This document shows positions 55,283-64,000 of a stretch of 64,000 bases of DNA, piece by piece. Made by a program: the position numbers and the translations under genes. The stretch spans positions 726,785 through 790,784 of the forward strand of contig UYJD01000006.1 in assembly GCA_900618795.1 (NCBI GenBank), written 5' to 3'. The stretch is from Cyanodermella asteris (taxonomy: Eukaryota; Ascomycota; Lecanoromycetes; Ostropales; Stictidaceae). Numbering within the stretch: the stretch's first letter is position 1; each line of letters opens with the position of its first letter. Below the pieces are notes generated by a model. It made no database searches. It saw only the letters and a program-made list of their open reading frames with translations, and was not told the origin of the DNA.

Positions 55283-57296
55283 AACTCATGACTAGTACAA
55301 ACTGGCCTCCACGGCGTGCCATCGAAGGACACCATCCACGCGAGCGGTCTGCGCGCTTGACAGGAAAAAGTTCAGATTCACGTCTGGACTCCTGCGTCGT
55401 CTTCATGCACAAAGCGGTGGCAGCAAACGCTAAAGGCAAAACACCTACTCCGTTCGTCGGCTGCCTTTGACAAGCAAAGCCGTCTTTGTACTTTAGCATA
55501 TGCCTGTGGAGATGCTTTCCCCCATTGGTTGATACACATCTCTGTATAGCGTGCAAAATCCTGGTATTCGGATTGGTGTCTGGCCTGCGCAATTGTGACC
55601 AGAACATAGCATACGTTTCTGGCTGGTCCGGTCGCCGCATAGATACGTTGTTTCGAGCTGAAATTGGTGCAAATCCGGAGTGGTCTGATGTTTGCCGTGT
55701 ATCCAAGACACGCATATGGAACAAGATCCATCAGCGACTGCTTCACGTGGGAGCTCAAGTTACGGCGACATCACGGACGACGGTGTTATTTCTTCATCGG
55801 CTATACAAGCAATCTGAATCCCAAGGAATTGTATCCCACGCCTCTTCGCGTGGCGTAATGGCTGTGGTAATATCTTGCTTCGCCGTCCTACCATCGCTTC
55901 CAGCGAGACAGTGGTGTTGGAAGCGAAGCGATACGGATTCTGGACGCTGGGGTGCTGCTCGCGGCTGGTGGTTCACACCAAACACACACCAACGCTAGCT
56001 GTAGATGTTGTCTGGAGCTGGTCTTCTTCGCTATCGTTCGCGGAAGTAGCGGAGAGCAGTACGATCTCACTGGCGAGTCAAATCGAGAATCGAGTCTCGA
56101 CACCATCAATCTACGGCTCTGCGTTCGAGGCTCGCTTTTGACCCTGGCCTTACCTGAGCTCGTTGAAGAAGATATCTTCCGAACGCCTCGTGTGGCTGTG
56201 TCTGTCTCACGTCCAGGGAACACTGCGTTGCGAAGATAGACTGAGATTGGTGCCCGTCGCGATACGCGGAGTGCGAGTTGTCTATGTATCGATAGAAGCA
56301 TCGTCAAATCTCACGGAGCGCAATCCGACCAGGCTCGGTAAGGAAGGCCTCAAAGACGTTATATTGGGCTTAAAAGGATCGCAAAACAGCATAGACGTCG
56401 AGATTGTTGATTTCGGCCTGGCCATGTCGCGCATCTTCTGTATATTTGGACATTGAGGTCCGCAACATTGTCCTGATGCTCATGCCTGCGGCCGTTCCAC
56501 CAAAGGAGCCAGGAACGGCCTCTTCGTTGCTTGGAACCAACATCACAACAAACGCGCCTTCGCATTTCGTCATTGAGACGTCAACCTCAAACACGTCTTG
56601 TCGAGAGAAGTGGCGGTCGCAGTACGTTGCGTGTAGAGACAGAGAGGAACACACGCCTGTCCTCGTCTCAACCATGCTAAGGTCTTGGCTCTGAATGAAA
56701 AAATTACCAGACACGTGCTGTTGTGAATGCCAAGTCGTGCTCACGGGGTGGTACTGGGGTTCTCCTCAGCCGATTTTCGTTTCGCAACCTGACAGAGTAA
56801 GACATCCAGCGACGCACGTTGGGCTTGAATGAAGTCGGGAACGAATAACTACCCACATTCACGACGGTCGTTGCGCTTTTGAGGGATGCAGACGGACTCT
56901 TCTGCTTGCGGTGGAAATAAATGGTTCGGCATTCCTTCAAAACGCTGTCGAGCCATGAGTGCTGCTCACTTGGTCAGATCTGCTTCCAGCACGAAAGAGA
57001 GATGCCATCGAATACTCACCGAAAGGCAGGCGTACAGGCCTGGAGTTTTTGTGCTACGCTGTTCGCTCTGTGCTCAGCAGCAGCACCAAACGCCCCATTG
57101 TTCATGTTTTCTGGAAAAACAGACAGAGGGGTCGTGCAGTCTCCCGCTTGCTCAGTCAATAGGTGATCTGATCTGAGTTCCTGAGTCACGCAGTCAATAG
57201 CCGCACCAACAACAAAAACCCATCAACCAAAATTCGCGCCGCGGAGGTATACTTCCCAATCAAATATAGCAAACAGAGAGCCGTGTACGCTCCTGT

Positions 57297-57584
57297 ATGG
57301 CCGCGGGCTTCATGGCTTCACAGTCAAGCACACCCCTCCAAGCCAGCGCCGCCGACATCCTCAAATCGCTCGAAGAGCACCAAAAGTCCTTGCATCGCGC
57401 GCGAGCCTCGCTCCGCCATGCGGAAGAAGCCCTTGCCGAGAGCCGTCTGCAGCTGACTCGGGCGTTTACACCACTTGGATCATTCAGCCAAGCGCCTGCG
57501 AGTGAAGCTGTGGTGCAGTTGCGAATATCATCAATCTGTGTCGAGGCTGCGACAGCACAATTGCGAGCTGCCGACAAGAAATGA
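57297..57584 (+). CDS. small helical hypothetical protein
   Basis: A 95-residue protein with a long amphipathic helix rich in Ala, Leu, Glu and Arg (SAADILKSLEEHQKSLHRAR, ASLRHAEEALAESRLQLTRA), likely coiled-coil. An internal ATG at 57312 is an alternative start (cttcATGG). There is no signal peptide. Function is unknown; it lies at the right border of the gene desert. Confidence 0.45.
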   Translation: MAAGFMASQSSTPLQASAADILKSLEEHQKSLHRARASLRHAEEALAESRLQLTRAFTPLGSFSQAPASEAVVQLRISSICVEAATAQLRAADKK

Positions 57585-58044
57585 TAGCATGAAAACCCGG
57601 ACCATGCTTAATCGACGGGGTACGGGCTGTGGGTTGCGCATGGTTGGTGCTTCAATTGCTCGTCGAAGAGAAGAAATCGGAGGGCACGAAGAAGACGTGG
57701 GAGCACGTGGGAACCGCGACTGTCGGCGGCTGCGTTCAAAACAGACTGAAGCAAAAATATTGCACTAGGCAAATCACCGAAAGGGATTTCTCACCTCTGC
57801 TTTCAGGCACAAGAAGCTCGGAGAAGAGAAGGCAGTGTCAGGAAACAGCAGCCGAGGGCATCTGGACACGAGACACAAAGTTCTGGAGTACTGACAAGAG
57901 ACTCAAGCATAATCAAACTCCCAATCAAGAGACATATGAGGCCATGGATAACGAATGACCGGAAATATCGCTATTGTAGCTGGCTTTTTAGTTTTGTTCA
58001 TCAACCCCTGGAACCCTTTCAAGCTCACGGGACACGACGGCTTT
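57585..58044. other. intergenic, no supported gene
   Basis: A 460-bp spacer. ORF 57629-57958 has no recognisable content and no good start. Confidence 0.45.
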
Positions 58045-58627
58045 CTATTGAGCGTTGAAATGCCAGACAATGTTGAACTCGCCAGGTGGGTCGAGAGCTC
58101 CACCAGTCAGGCCTTCGAAAGCACCGACCGAGAAGTCAATGTGGTTCTCGTCGCATCCTGGGCAGGTATCGGCCACAAGGATCGTGACCTGACGGCCCTG
58201 ACCATTGTTACCGCTTCCGCCGCCATTGTTGGTGACTGTGATGGTGCGACCGCAATAGCCGCCCTGGTTCATCCTGTGCAGTTATTAGCGTTATGTTGTG
58301 ACAAGATGGCTTAGCCTTCCGCTTGGCTATCCTTTGGGAACGTTTATACATACCAATACGGGCTCAAAGCTCCGATGTAGTCGTAGTCGCCGTGGTAGTC
58401 ACCGCAGCTGCCGGCAGCACCACCTTGGTAGTAGTATGTGGCCTCACCATAATGGCTGTATAGCGGTCAGCATCAACGTCACAACTCTCTTGGAAGCAAC
58501 GTTCTTACTCTGTGCGCTTAGCAAACGGAGCAGACACAGTGCCGAAAGGCTCCTCTGGAAGGGTGCCCGTGGGAGCGGCAGTCGCCAGGGCAAAGATAGC
58601 TGTCAAGGCAGCGATGCGGGAGAACAT
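58045..58627 (-). CDS. secreted barwin/RlpA-like (expansin-like) protein
   Basis: Three exons: 58627-58509, 58455-58354 and 58273-58045, with introns of 53 and 80 nt (58508-58456, 58353-58274), all in frame, giving 149 residues. The signal peptide is MFSRIAALTAIFALATAAP, followed by a KR site (PFAKRT) that Kex2 could cut. The mature part is a double-psi beta-barrel: HYGEATYYYQGGAAGSCGDY, MNQGGYCGRTITVTN, VTILVADTCPGCDENHIDFS and FEGLTGGALDPPGEFNIVWHF. The CPGC...HIDFS block with its Asp is the family hallmark. Relatives include cerato-platanin-distant RlpA-like and plant-expansin-like proteins that act on cell walls; many are expressed in plant or insect contact. There is no separate carbohydrate-binding domain. 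Confidence 0.92.
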
Positions 58628-60419
58628 TTTCAACAGTTGTGGATGCGATGATGTGATTGTTGCTTCAACCGGAGAGTGGATGAGAAAAGTAAGAAGTCGA
58701 AAGTCAGGAATGAGAGCGACTTAAATAGTGCGAAAGGTCCCTGTGCCCATCTCGTCTGCGCAAAGGCCATGAGACTGAAGTCGTGTCCGATCTTCGGCAC
58801 TGTCTTGCCGAGTGTAGGCGTTCCAATTCTTTATCAAGGCATGGTTACGACGAGGCTGCTGGTAGTCGGGCACCTTTAATGCCACACCTTGAGGGAGCAG
58901 CCTTTCCTGACTGAGAACAAGATCTTCACGCGAAGGTGGTCGAGTGTGGCCGACTGCTCATGTTGACGGGCCTGTCCGGAGGGCAGACAAAGAGGATGAC
59001 CACAGGAGATGATCAACAGGCAGCTGTCTCCTTGGAGAAGAAGCATGGTCAGAGCCTGTGGAGAAGAGGCTGCGCAGGTTGATGTGGATGAGTCGGCGGG
59101 TGTAGCCTGACTTTGTTTGCATAGTCTCTCGATCAGCTGACCAAAGGTGGATCAAAGGATTGCTTTTCCGTTAGGCGTTCCGCTAGTCTGACCGGATGAA
59201 GATTGGTGGCGCGGGTAGGGTCGCCTCAAGTTCTCCGTGCAGCTGCATGTACTTAGTGTCAGATAGGTGGGGGCGCGACGGAGGAGCATGGCTCAGCCTG
59301 ACCGCTTCCGCAAGTTATAATGACCAGATCAGTAATCATTCCGAGCCAGGTGCTTGAGAACACTGGTCTCAATAATTGAACAAAGCTTGCAAAGAAGCGT
59401 AATGGTTTGGGACGTAAGCCGTAAGCAGACTGGGTCGCTACCTTTGTCATCAAGCAGATGGGGGCCAAAATGCAATGCTACATAAACATTTGGTCTGCAG
59501 GACGAAAACCCATCAGCTAGGAGCTGTCCTCAGACTCCACCTTCCGTGAGCTACTGGATATCATGGATGAGTGGAAGAGCATGTCGAAAAAATTTACATA
59601 AGGCCAGTTGAAAAAAGTCGTTACCCACCACCCCGGGGGATCTGCGGTGTGATGTCCGGGATGGTGGGTAACGACTTTTTCAACTAGCCTTAACAGTAGG
59701 CAAAATGTGCCAAGATACTCAGCTGATGCCTTACACAACAGCTCCGTGTCCTGCCGAAAATGATGAGAGGAAAAGATGAAAGAGCACTATACCTCACCAA
59801 GTATCTTGCTGAGAACATACAGTTTGCATCCTTACGACCAGTGGCATCTTCAGTGAAGGGTCATTCAAGCTGAGACGAGAGATTAGGGCGCATAGTCATG
59901 TTCGTGTTAACCACCACAAGCGAGCCCACGAAAAGACGAAGAAACACACTCTAAAACATCCTGAGAGATGGGTCTCCCTGGGAAAGTTGTCGGAAAGCCA
60001 CATATCGATTGCAGCATTAGTGACTGCCGTCAGATAGCCGATTGAACGATCTTGAGGTAGTACAAATCGTGGAGATAGACTGGCTTTCTCGTATGGCAAT
60101 GAACAAACAGCGCAACGCGCAAAATGATGCATACGAATGCCACAAACCCGACTTCACGAGCTACAACAGCACGTCCGAGACAGAGCGATGCACATTTGAT
60201 AGCAGAGATGGCAGCATATAGGAGAACTGGCGGTCAGGAAGCTCGCGATAAGGAGGCGGACTGCAACTCCGCTAGCGCACACTCCGGACAGCTCAGCTTC
60301 CGCTGACTGAGAAAATGCGGAGCCCATTCTTTCCCTTCTCCTGACTCTCCAATTGTCCATTGAGCCGACTGACTCTGAAGCGGGCATTGTGAGAGCTGTC
60401 TTTCAGCTGACCCCCCATC
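58628..60419. other. intergenic, contains a hairpin element
   Basis: About 1.8 kb between the barwin-like gene (minus) and the methyltransferase (plus), so it holds both promoters. Apart from the 94-bp hairpin at 59599-59692 I see only motif-free ORFs. Confidence 0.5.
59599..59692. mobile_element. 94-bp MITE-like perfect hairpin
   Basis: The two arms (about 38 nt each, TAAGGC(C/T)AGTTG, then an A run and GTCGTTACCCACCA) are inverted copies with about three differences. They are joined by a loop of about 16 nt, and the element is flanked by TA. This shape suits a miniature Tc1/mariner-type element. Its arms do not resemble the ends of the larger element at 10.4 kb, so another source would have mobilised it. 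Confidence 0.75.
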
Positions 60420-62124
60420 ATGGCGTCCCAGGCAAAGTTCTCGGAAGAGGACTTCGAGTTCATCACAACGCCCAAAGCTCCCACCCCTGTGCCCGCCGAG
60501 GATTTTGGTGTGCGGACAACGGATGTAGGTTCCCAACGGCCACGAGGTCATTGAGCTCGTCCAGGTATCAATTGGATTGTATCGGTACTGACAGCGCTTG
60601 GATAGTACCCTGCCATCAAGAATGCACCCCTTCCGGCTGATGCCTCCGGCAATGACAGCTTCAGTAATCTCCTTCTCATCGGCCTCATCACCTTAGTCCC
60701 TGCCTGGCTCGCCCGTAAGATTGGCGGAGGCTTCTGGACATGGCTCTTCCTCGCACTCCTCACATTTCTGCCCATCCTCGTCTCGTTCTGGGCCATTGCG
60801 TCTCGCATCTCGCCCCGCAAGAATGAGAAAGCACGCTTCCCCGGCAAGCCGGTGGAGAGCTACCTCGATTTCAAGGACCCGTCCGACCGCTCATACTACC
60901 GTGGCCGGAGCAAGATTGCTATGGAGACCTTCCACGAGATGTACTTTGACGACAAGGTTGATGTCAAGGGTGACATGTTGGAGGTCCTCGAATACCGACA
61001 CGACTGGGCCAACTTTGGCTTCACGATCAGTCTGTTCCGTTTCTTCCTGTTCGGTATGATGCCCGAGGTCATTGTCCACTCGCGAAGCCAGGATGAAGAG
61101 CAGGTCCGTGACCACTACGACCGTGGTGACGATTTCTACAGCTGGTTCCTCGGCCCCCGCATGATCTACACTTCTGGCATCATTGGAGACATCCACCGCG
61201 AGGAGACCTTGGAAGAGCTTCAGGATAACAAGATGGGCATTGTTTGTGAGAAGATCGACTTGCAGCCGAAGGACCGCATGCTTGACATTGGCTGCGGCTG
61301 GGGCACTCTCACCAAGTTTGCCAGTGTCAACTACGGTGCTCAGGTTACTGGTGTCACTCTTGGCCGCAACCAGACTGCGTGGGGCAACTCTGGTCTTCGC
61401 AAAGCCGGAATTCCTGAAAGTCAGAGCCGCCTCCTGTGCATGGACTACCGTGACATCCCTGTGCCGGAAGGCAAATGGAACAAGATCACTTGCTTGGAGA
61501 TGTCCGAGCACGTTGGTGTTCGTCATTTTGGCGCTTTCCTCGCTCAGGTCCATGACATGCTTGACGACGATGGAGTCTTCTTCATGCAGTACGCTGGTAT
61601 CCGCAAGTACTGGCAGTACGAGGATCTTGTCTGGGGTCTTTTCATGAACAAGTACATTTTCCCCGGTGCCGATGCCTCAACTCCTCTCGGCTGGACCATT
61701 GACAAGCTTGAGGGAGCTGGCTTCGAAATCAAGCAAATTGACACCATAGGAGTTCACTACTCGGCGACCCTTTGGCGATGGTACAGAAACTGGATGGCGA
61801 ACCGCGAGAAGGTCGAGGCCAAGTACGGCCGACGCTGGTTCAGAGTGAGTTGAGCAAATGCCCCCGGATGAATCGTTACTGACAACCACCCAGATCTGGG
61901 AATATTTCCTAGCATACTCCACCATCATCTCCCGCCAGGGTTCCGCGACCTGCTACCAAATCACCATGGTCAAGAACATCAACTCGACGCACCGCATTGA
62001 AGGCATCCCGACCCAATTCGCCCTTGAGGGCGCTAACGCCGCATCCAAGCTCAAGCAGGCTGCGCGCAAGGTAAATGGAGCTGCAAGCTCTCTTGGTGAG
62101 ACTGTCAAGGCGGCCTTGAGCTAG
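60420..62124 (+). CDS. sphingolipid C9-methyltransferase
   Basis: It adds the C9 methyl to the sphingoid base of fungal glucosylceramides using SAM, at the ER membrane. Exons are 60420-60524 (MASQAKFSEEDFEFITTPKA), 60606-61844 and 61894-62124, with introns of 81 and 49 nt, all in frame, giving 524 residues. Two N-terminal membrane spans are seen (FSNLLLIGLITLVPAWLA and FWTWLFLALLTFLPILVSFW). The cyclopropane-synthase-like catalytic domain follows: VRDHYDRGDDFYSWFLGPRM, the SAM motif MLDIGCGWGTLTKFA near 260-274, CLEMSEHVGVRHFGAFLAQV and FFMQYAGIRKYWQYEDLVWG. The length and membrane spans fit the fungal enzyme rather than the bacterial cyclopropane synthase. Confidence 0.94.
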
Positions 62125-62606
62125 TCTCAGCTGTCTTGACAAATAAAAGTTGACGCTAGACTATCGTTATGTGCTCAAAAAGCAATGGACAAACGACGCG
62201 AGGAGAGATGTGTTAAGTTATGAAGCGCACTTTTACGCAAAGGGTATGAATCATGTGATGGGAGAATAGACCTGCGTTTGCAGATATCGTATAGAGCTCA
62301 GTAGTAGGTCCAGCGCCAATGATGTGGGAGATCTTGAAACAACTCATGATATATCTCGTCAACTCAATGTGTCAAGTTTTGCAAGCCAGTGTAAGCCCGC
62401 ACTCAACAGCCTTGCTTTGGAGCCGCTTGTGATATTTCACCATTTCGTCCCGAGAAATTGAGACGAGCTTGATCGCATTGTCGCGATTCGCGCTCCATGA
62501 CAATAATCCGCCCACACTGTATCCAATCCTAAAGCCTTCTGAGTCCTAAACGCCTCCGAAAGTACTCAATGCAAAAAACCGAATGTCGTGCGCTCGCTTC
62601 ATGACT
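62125..62606. other. intergenic between convergent genes
   Basis: A 480-bp stretch between the 3' ends of the methyltransferase and the exonuclease gene. No supported gene. Confidence 0.5.
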
Positions 62607-64000
62607 TCACTTTGCCATGGACTTCCTAGCGCCTCTCTGGAAGACCGGCGTGGGCAAGTTCGCAAATCGCTCCTTGTCATGAGGAAGCTTTGTCTTTCTG
62701 ACCGTCAGCACCAAATAGTTCGCCACAGTCGACGCTTTGATATTCAACAGCTGCGCAATCGCCGCCGGTTCCAGCAACTCGTGGTGCCACAGATAGTAGG
62801 ATCGAAGGTAGGAGCGCGGCGTGCCTCTGATCCGGTCGCCGTCTTGAGCGCCTGCGAAGCAGCCTTCGACCCATGTGTTCGCCGAGTCGATCAGGGCGTC
62901 GACAGCAGGCTGGTCTTGTGTCATGCCAGACTCGCCGGCTTGGTCCGCGTCGGCTGAGGCCAACTTGGGCTTTTTCGCGGCTTTGCCGACGGCGATACCC
63001 CTACCCAGCTCGATCGGACCCGAGGCCTTGCCCGATTCTAGAGCCGCTGGCAGCGGGGGTCGCGGTCGAAGTGCGCGTCTTCGTTCGTCCAGGGCAATGA
63101 ACAGCTGGATTCCCGCATACGCGTCGCTTGCGGCGTACATGATCTGTTCCTTGTCGATCTTCTTACTCCAATCTGATGTTCGAACGGAGCCTTTGAAGAG
63201 AGGTAATCGAAGCACCTCATGGGCTTGCGTTGCCATGCTTACCAGTTTCCTGTCGATCAAGTCGTACTGGCGGCTTTCCGAGAATTTGACGAGCTTGTAG
63301 AGATTGGAAAGCTCGAACATGCCGTTGACTTCGGCGTTGCAGTATTGCACCATCCGGTTTCGATCGCCGCGGATGTTGACGCCGGCTTTGAGGACGGAGG
63401 GGTCGGCGAGGAAGTCCATGAGCCGATTGTCGAGCACCTCGTTGGGAAATACGAAGGACTTCTTCCGAATGGCGGAGTCGGAATGGTCGAGAATGAGTTC
63501 GGGATCGTCGTTTCGCGCCTTCAGTTCACGTTTGACCGCTTCGGAAAGATGCAGGATGGCGATGTGAGATTGGCTCGCGAGCTGCATAACTGAAACGTGG
63601 TTCCACCAGCCTGAGTCAGCAACGGCATAAGGATTCCATTCTAGATCAAAACCGACGAGTCGCTCGTTCTTGAAATGCTGTTCAAAGACGCGACTGATAG
63701 ACCCGATTGTGGTGCAGTAGTGGACGTCGGGCCTTTTCCCTGTCGAATCTGCGTAAAGTGTGAATCTCCAAAACGAATCCGGTCTGTTTGATGCAGCTTT
63801 CATCGATTTGACCAGTGTTGCTTCGTCCACTGAGTGCGTGATTGGAAACAAAGGGTCTTCGTCTGGTTCTTCCACGAGATTCTGGGCTTCCTCCTCGGGT
63901 TTTTGCCCCAGCTGCTCACTGATTACCTCTTCCGACTCAGGTTCAGAATCGAATGGATCGGTTGCCACGCTCACGAACGATCCGTCAGAGTCATCCTCGA
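62607..64000 (-). CDS. WRN/RNase D-like 3'-5' exonuclease domain protein, cut by right edge
   Basis: The frame is open to the window edge (codons EDDSDGSFVSVATDPF before the conserved part), so the start lies outside. An acidic N-terminus is followed by a DEDDy exonuclease fold: motif I VGFDLEWNPY, motif II LKAGVNIRGDRNRM and motif III YAASDAYAGIQLF (Tyr and Asp in Y-x3-D). A helical C-terminal domain contains a helix-turn-helix-like stretch (AAIAQLLNIKASTVANYLVL), after a linker. Such proteins degrade DNA or RNA from the 3' end in repair or RNA maturation; here nuclear action is likely. No helicase domain is present after the exonuclease, unlike human WRN. Confidence 0.85.
   Translation of the reverse strand, partial: EDDSDGSFVSVATDPFDSEPESEEVISEQLGQKPEEEAQNLVEEPDEDPLFPITHSVDEATLVKSMKAASNRPDSFWRFTLYADSTGKRPDVHYCTTIGSISRVFEQHFKNERLVGFDLEWNPYAVADSGWWNHVSVMQLASQSHIAILHLSEAVKRELKARNDDPELILDHSDSAIRKKSFVFPNEVLDNRLMDFLADPSVLKAGVNIRGDRNRMVQYCNAEVNGMFELSNLYKLVKFSESRQYDLIDRKLVSMATQAHEVLRLPLFKGSVRTSDWSKKIDKEQIMYAASDAYAGIQLFIALDERRRALRPRPPLPAALESGKASGPIELGRGIAVGKAAKKPKLASADADQAGESGMTQDQPAVDALIDSANTWVEGCFAGAQDGDRIRGTPRSYLRSYYLWHHELLEPAAIAQLLNIKASTVANYLVLTVRKTKLPHDKERFANLPTPVFQRGARKSMAK

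Larger units (their letters stand above)
44860..57296. other. 12.4-kb gene desert with recurrent TATA boxes and unexplained long ORFs
   Basis: There is no recognisable gene in 12.4 kb, against one gene per about 2.5 kb elsewhere. Base composition is ordinary and no long tandem repeat, N run or transposon end is seen, so it is not simply decayed AT-rich repeat DNA. ORFs longer than expected occur on both strands: plus 49615-50430 (271 codons), 48352-49083 (243), 51464-52072 (202); minus 51095-50547 (182), 49409-48861 (182), 52750-52301 (149). Several overlap antisense, so not all can be genes. Four TATATATGAG boxes are listed separately, plus a TATATAAA at 52639-52646. Candidates are orphan genes, noncoding RNAs or a structural chromosome region. 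Confidence 0.5.

Overview
The window looks like a chromosome segment of a filamentous ascomycete (Pezizomycotina). Introns are short (about 49-149 nt), GT-AG, with CTAAC/CTGAC-type branch sites. The gene set includes a HET-domain protein, a PTH11/rhodopsin-domain membrane protein, a sphingolipid C9-methyltransferase and a fungal O-methyltransferase, and there is a transposon with RIP-like stops. A Dothideomycete is my guess; the sequence does not prove it. Genes lie on both strands with no operons. Both edges cut a gene: an O-methyltransferase on the left and a 3'-5' exonuclease on the right.

Region by region: 1-5.4 kb holds the O-methyltransferase, a CCCH zinc-finger protein and mitochondrial ribosomal protein bL34m. 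6-9.3 kb holds two proteins I cannot name, one secreted with a lysine/proline repeat tail. 9.9-11.6 kb is a disturbed spot: a broken small gene beside a Tc1/mariner-like element with 125-bp identical inverted ends around a 679-bp assembly gap. 11.8-17.7 kb holds the condensin kleisin Brn1/Cnd2 convergent with the ribosome-quality-control ligase Hel2/ZNF598. 18.4-30 kb holds a small two-exon gene, a rhodopsin-domain membrane protein, COQ10, a Gly2 protein and mevalonate kinase. 30.5-44.9 kb holds Ste24, a HET protein, a possible RNA polymerase I A14-like subunit, a GT25 glycosyltransferase, a cupin, a peroxisomal acyl-CoA ligase and a ZIP zinc transporter. 44.9-57.3 kb is a 12-kb stretch with no recognisable gene. 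57.3-64 kb holds a small helical protein, a secreted barwin-like protein, a 94-bp hairpin element, the sphingolipid C9-methyltransferase and the exonuclease.

Functional links are modest. Mevalonate kinase and Ste24 are head to head over a 514-bp spacer and act early and late in isoprenoid/prenyl-protein metabolism. COQ10 depends on the same isoprenoid supply. The most unusual region is the 12-kb gene desert. It carries four copies of TATATATGAG (CTCATATATA on the minus strand) spaced 1.7-2.5 kb apart, and ORFs longer than chance predicts on both strands.

Splice models were built by eye and have not been tested against transcripts.
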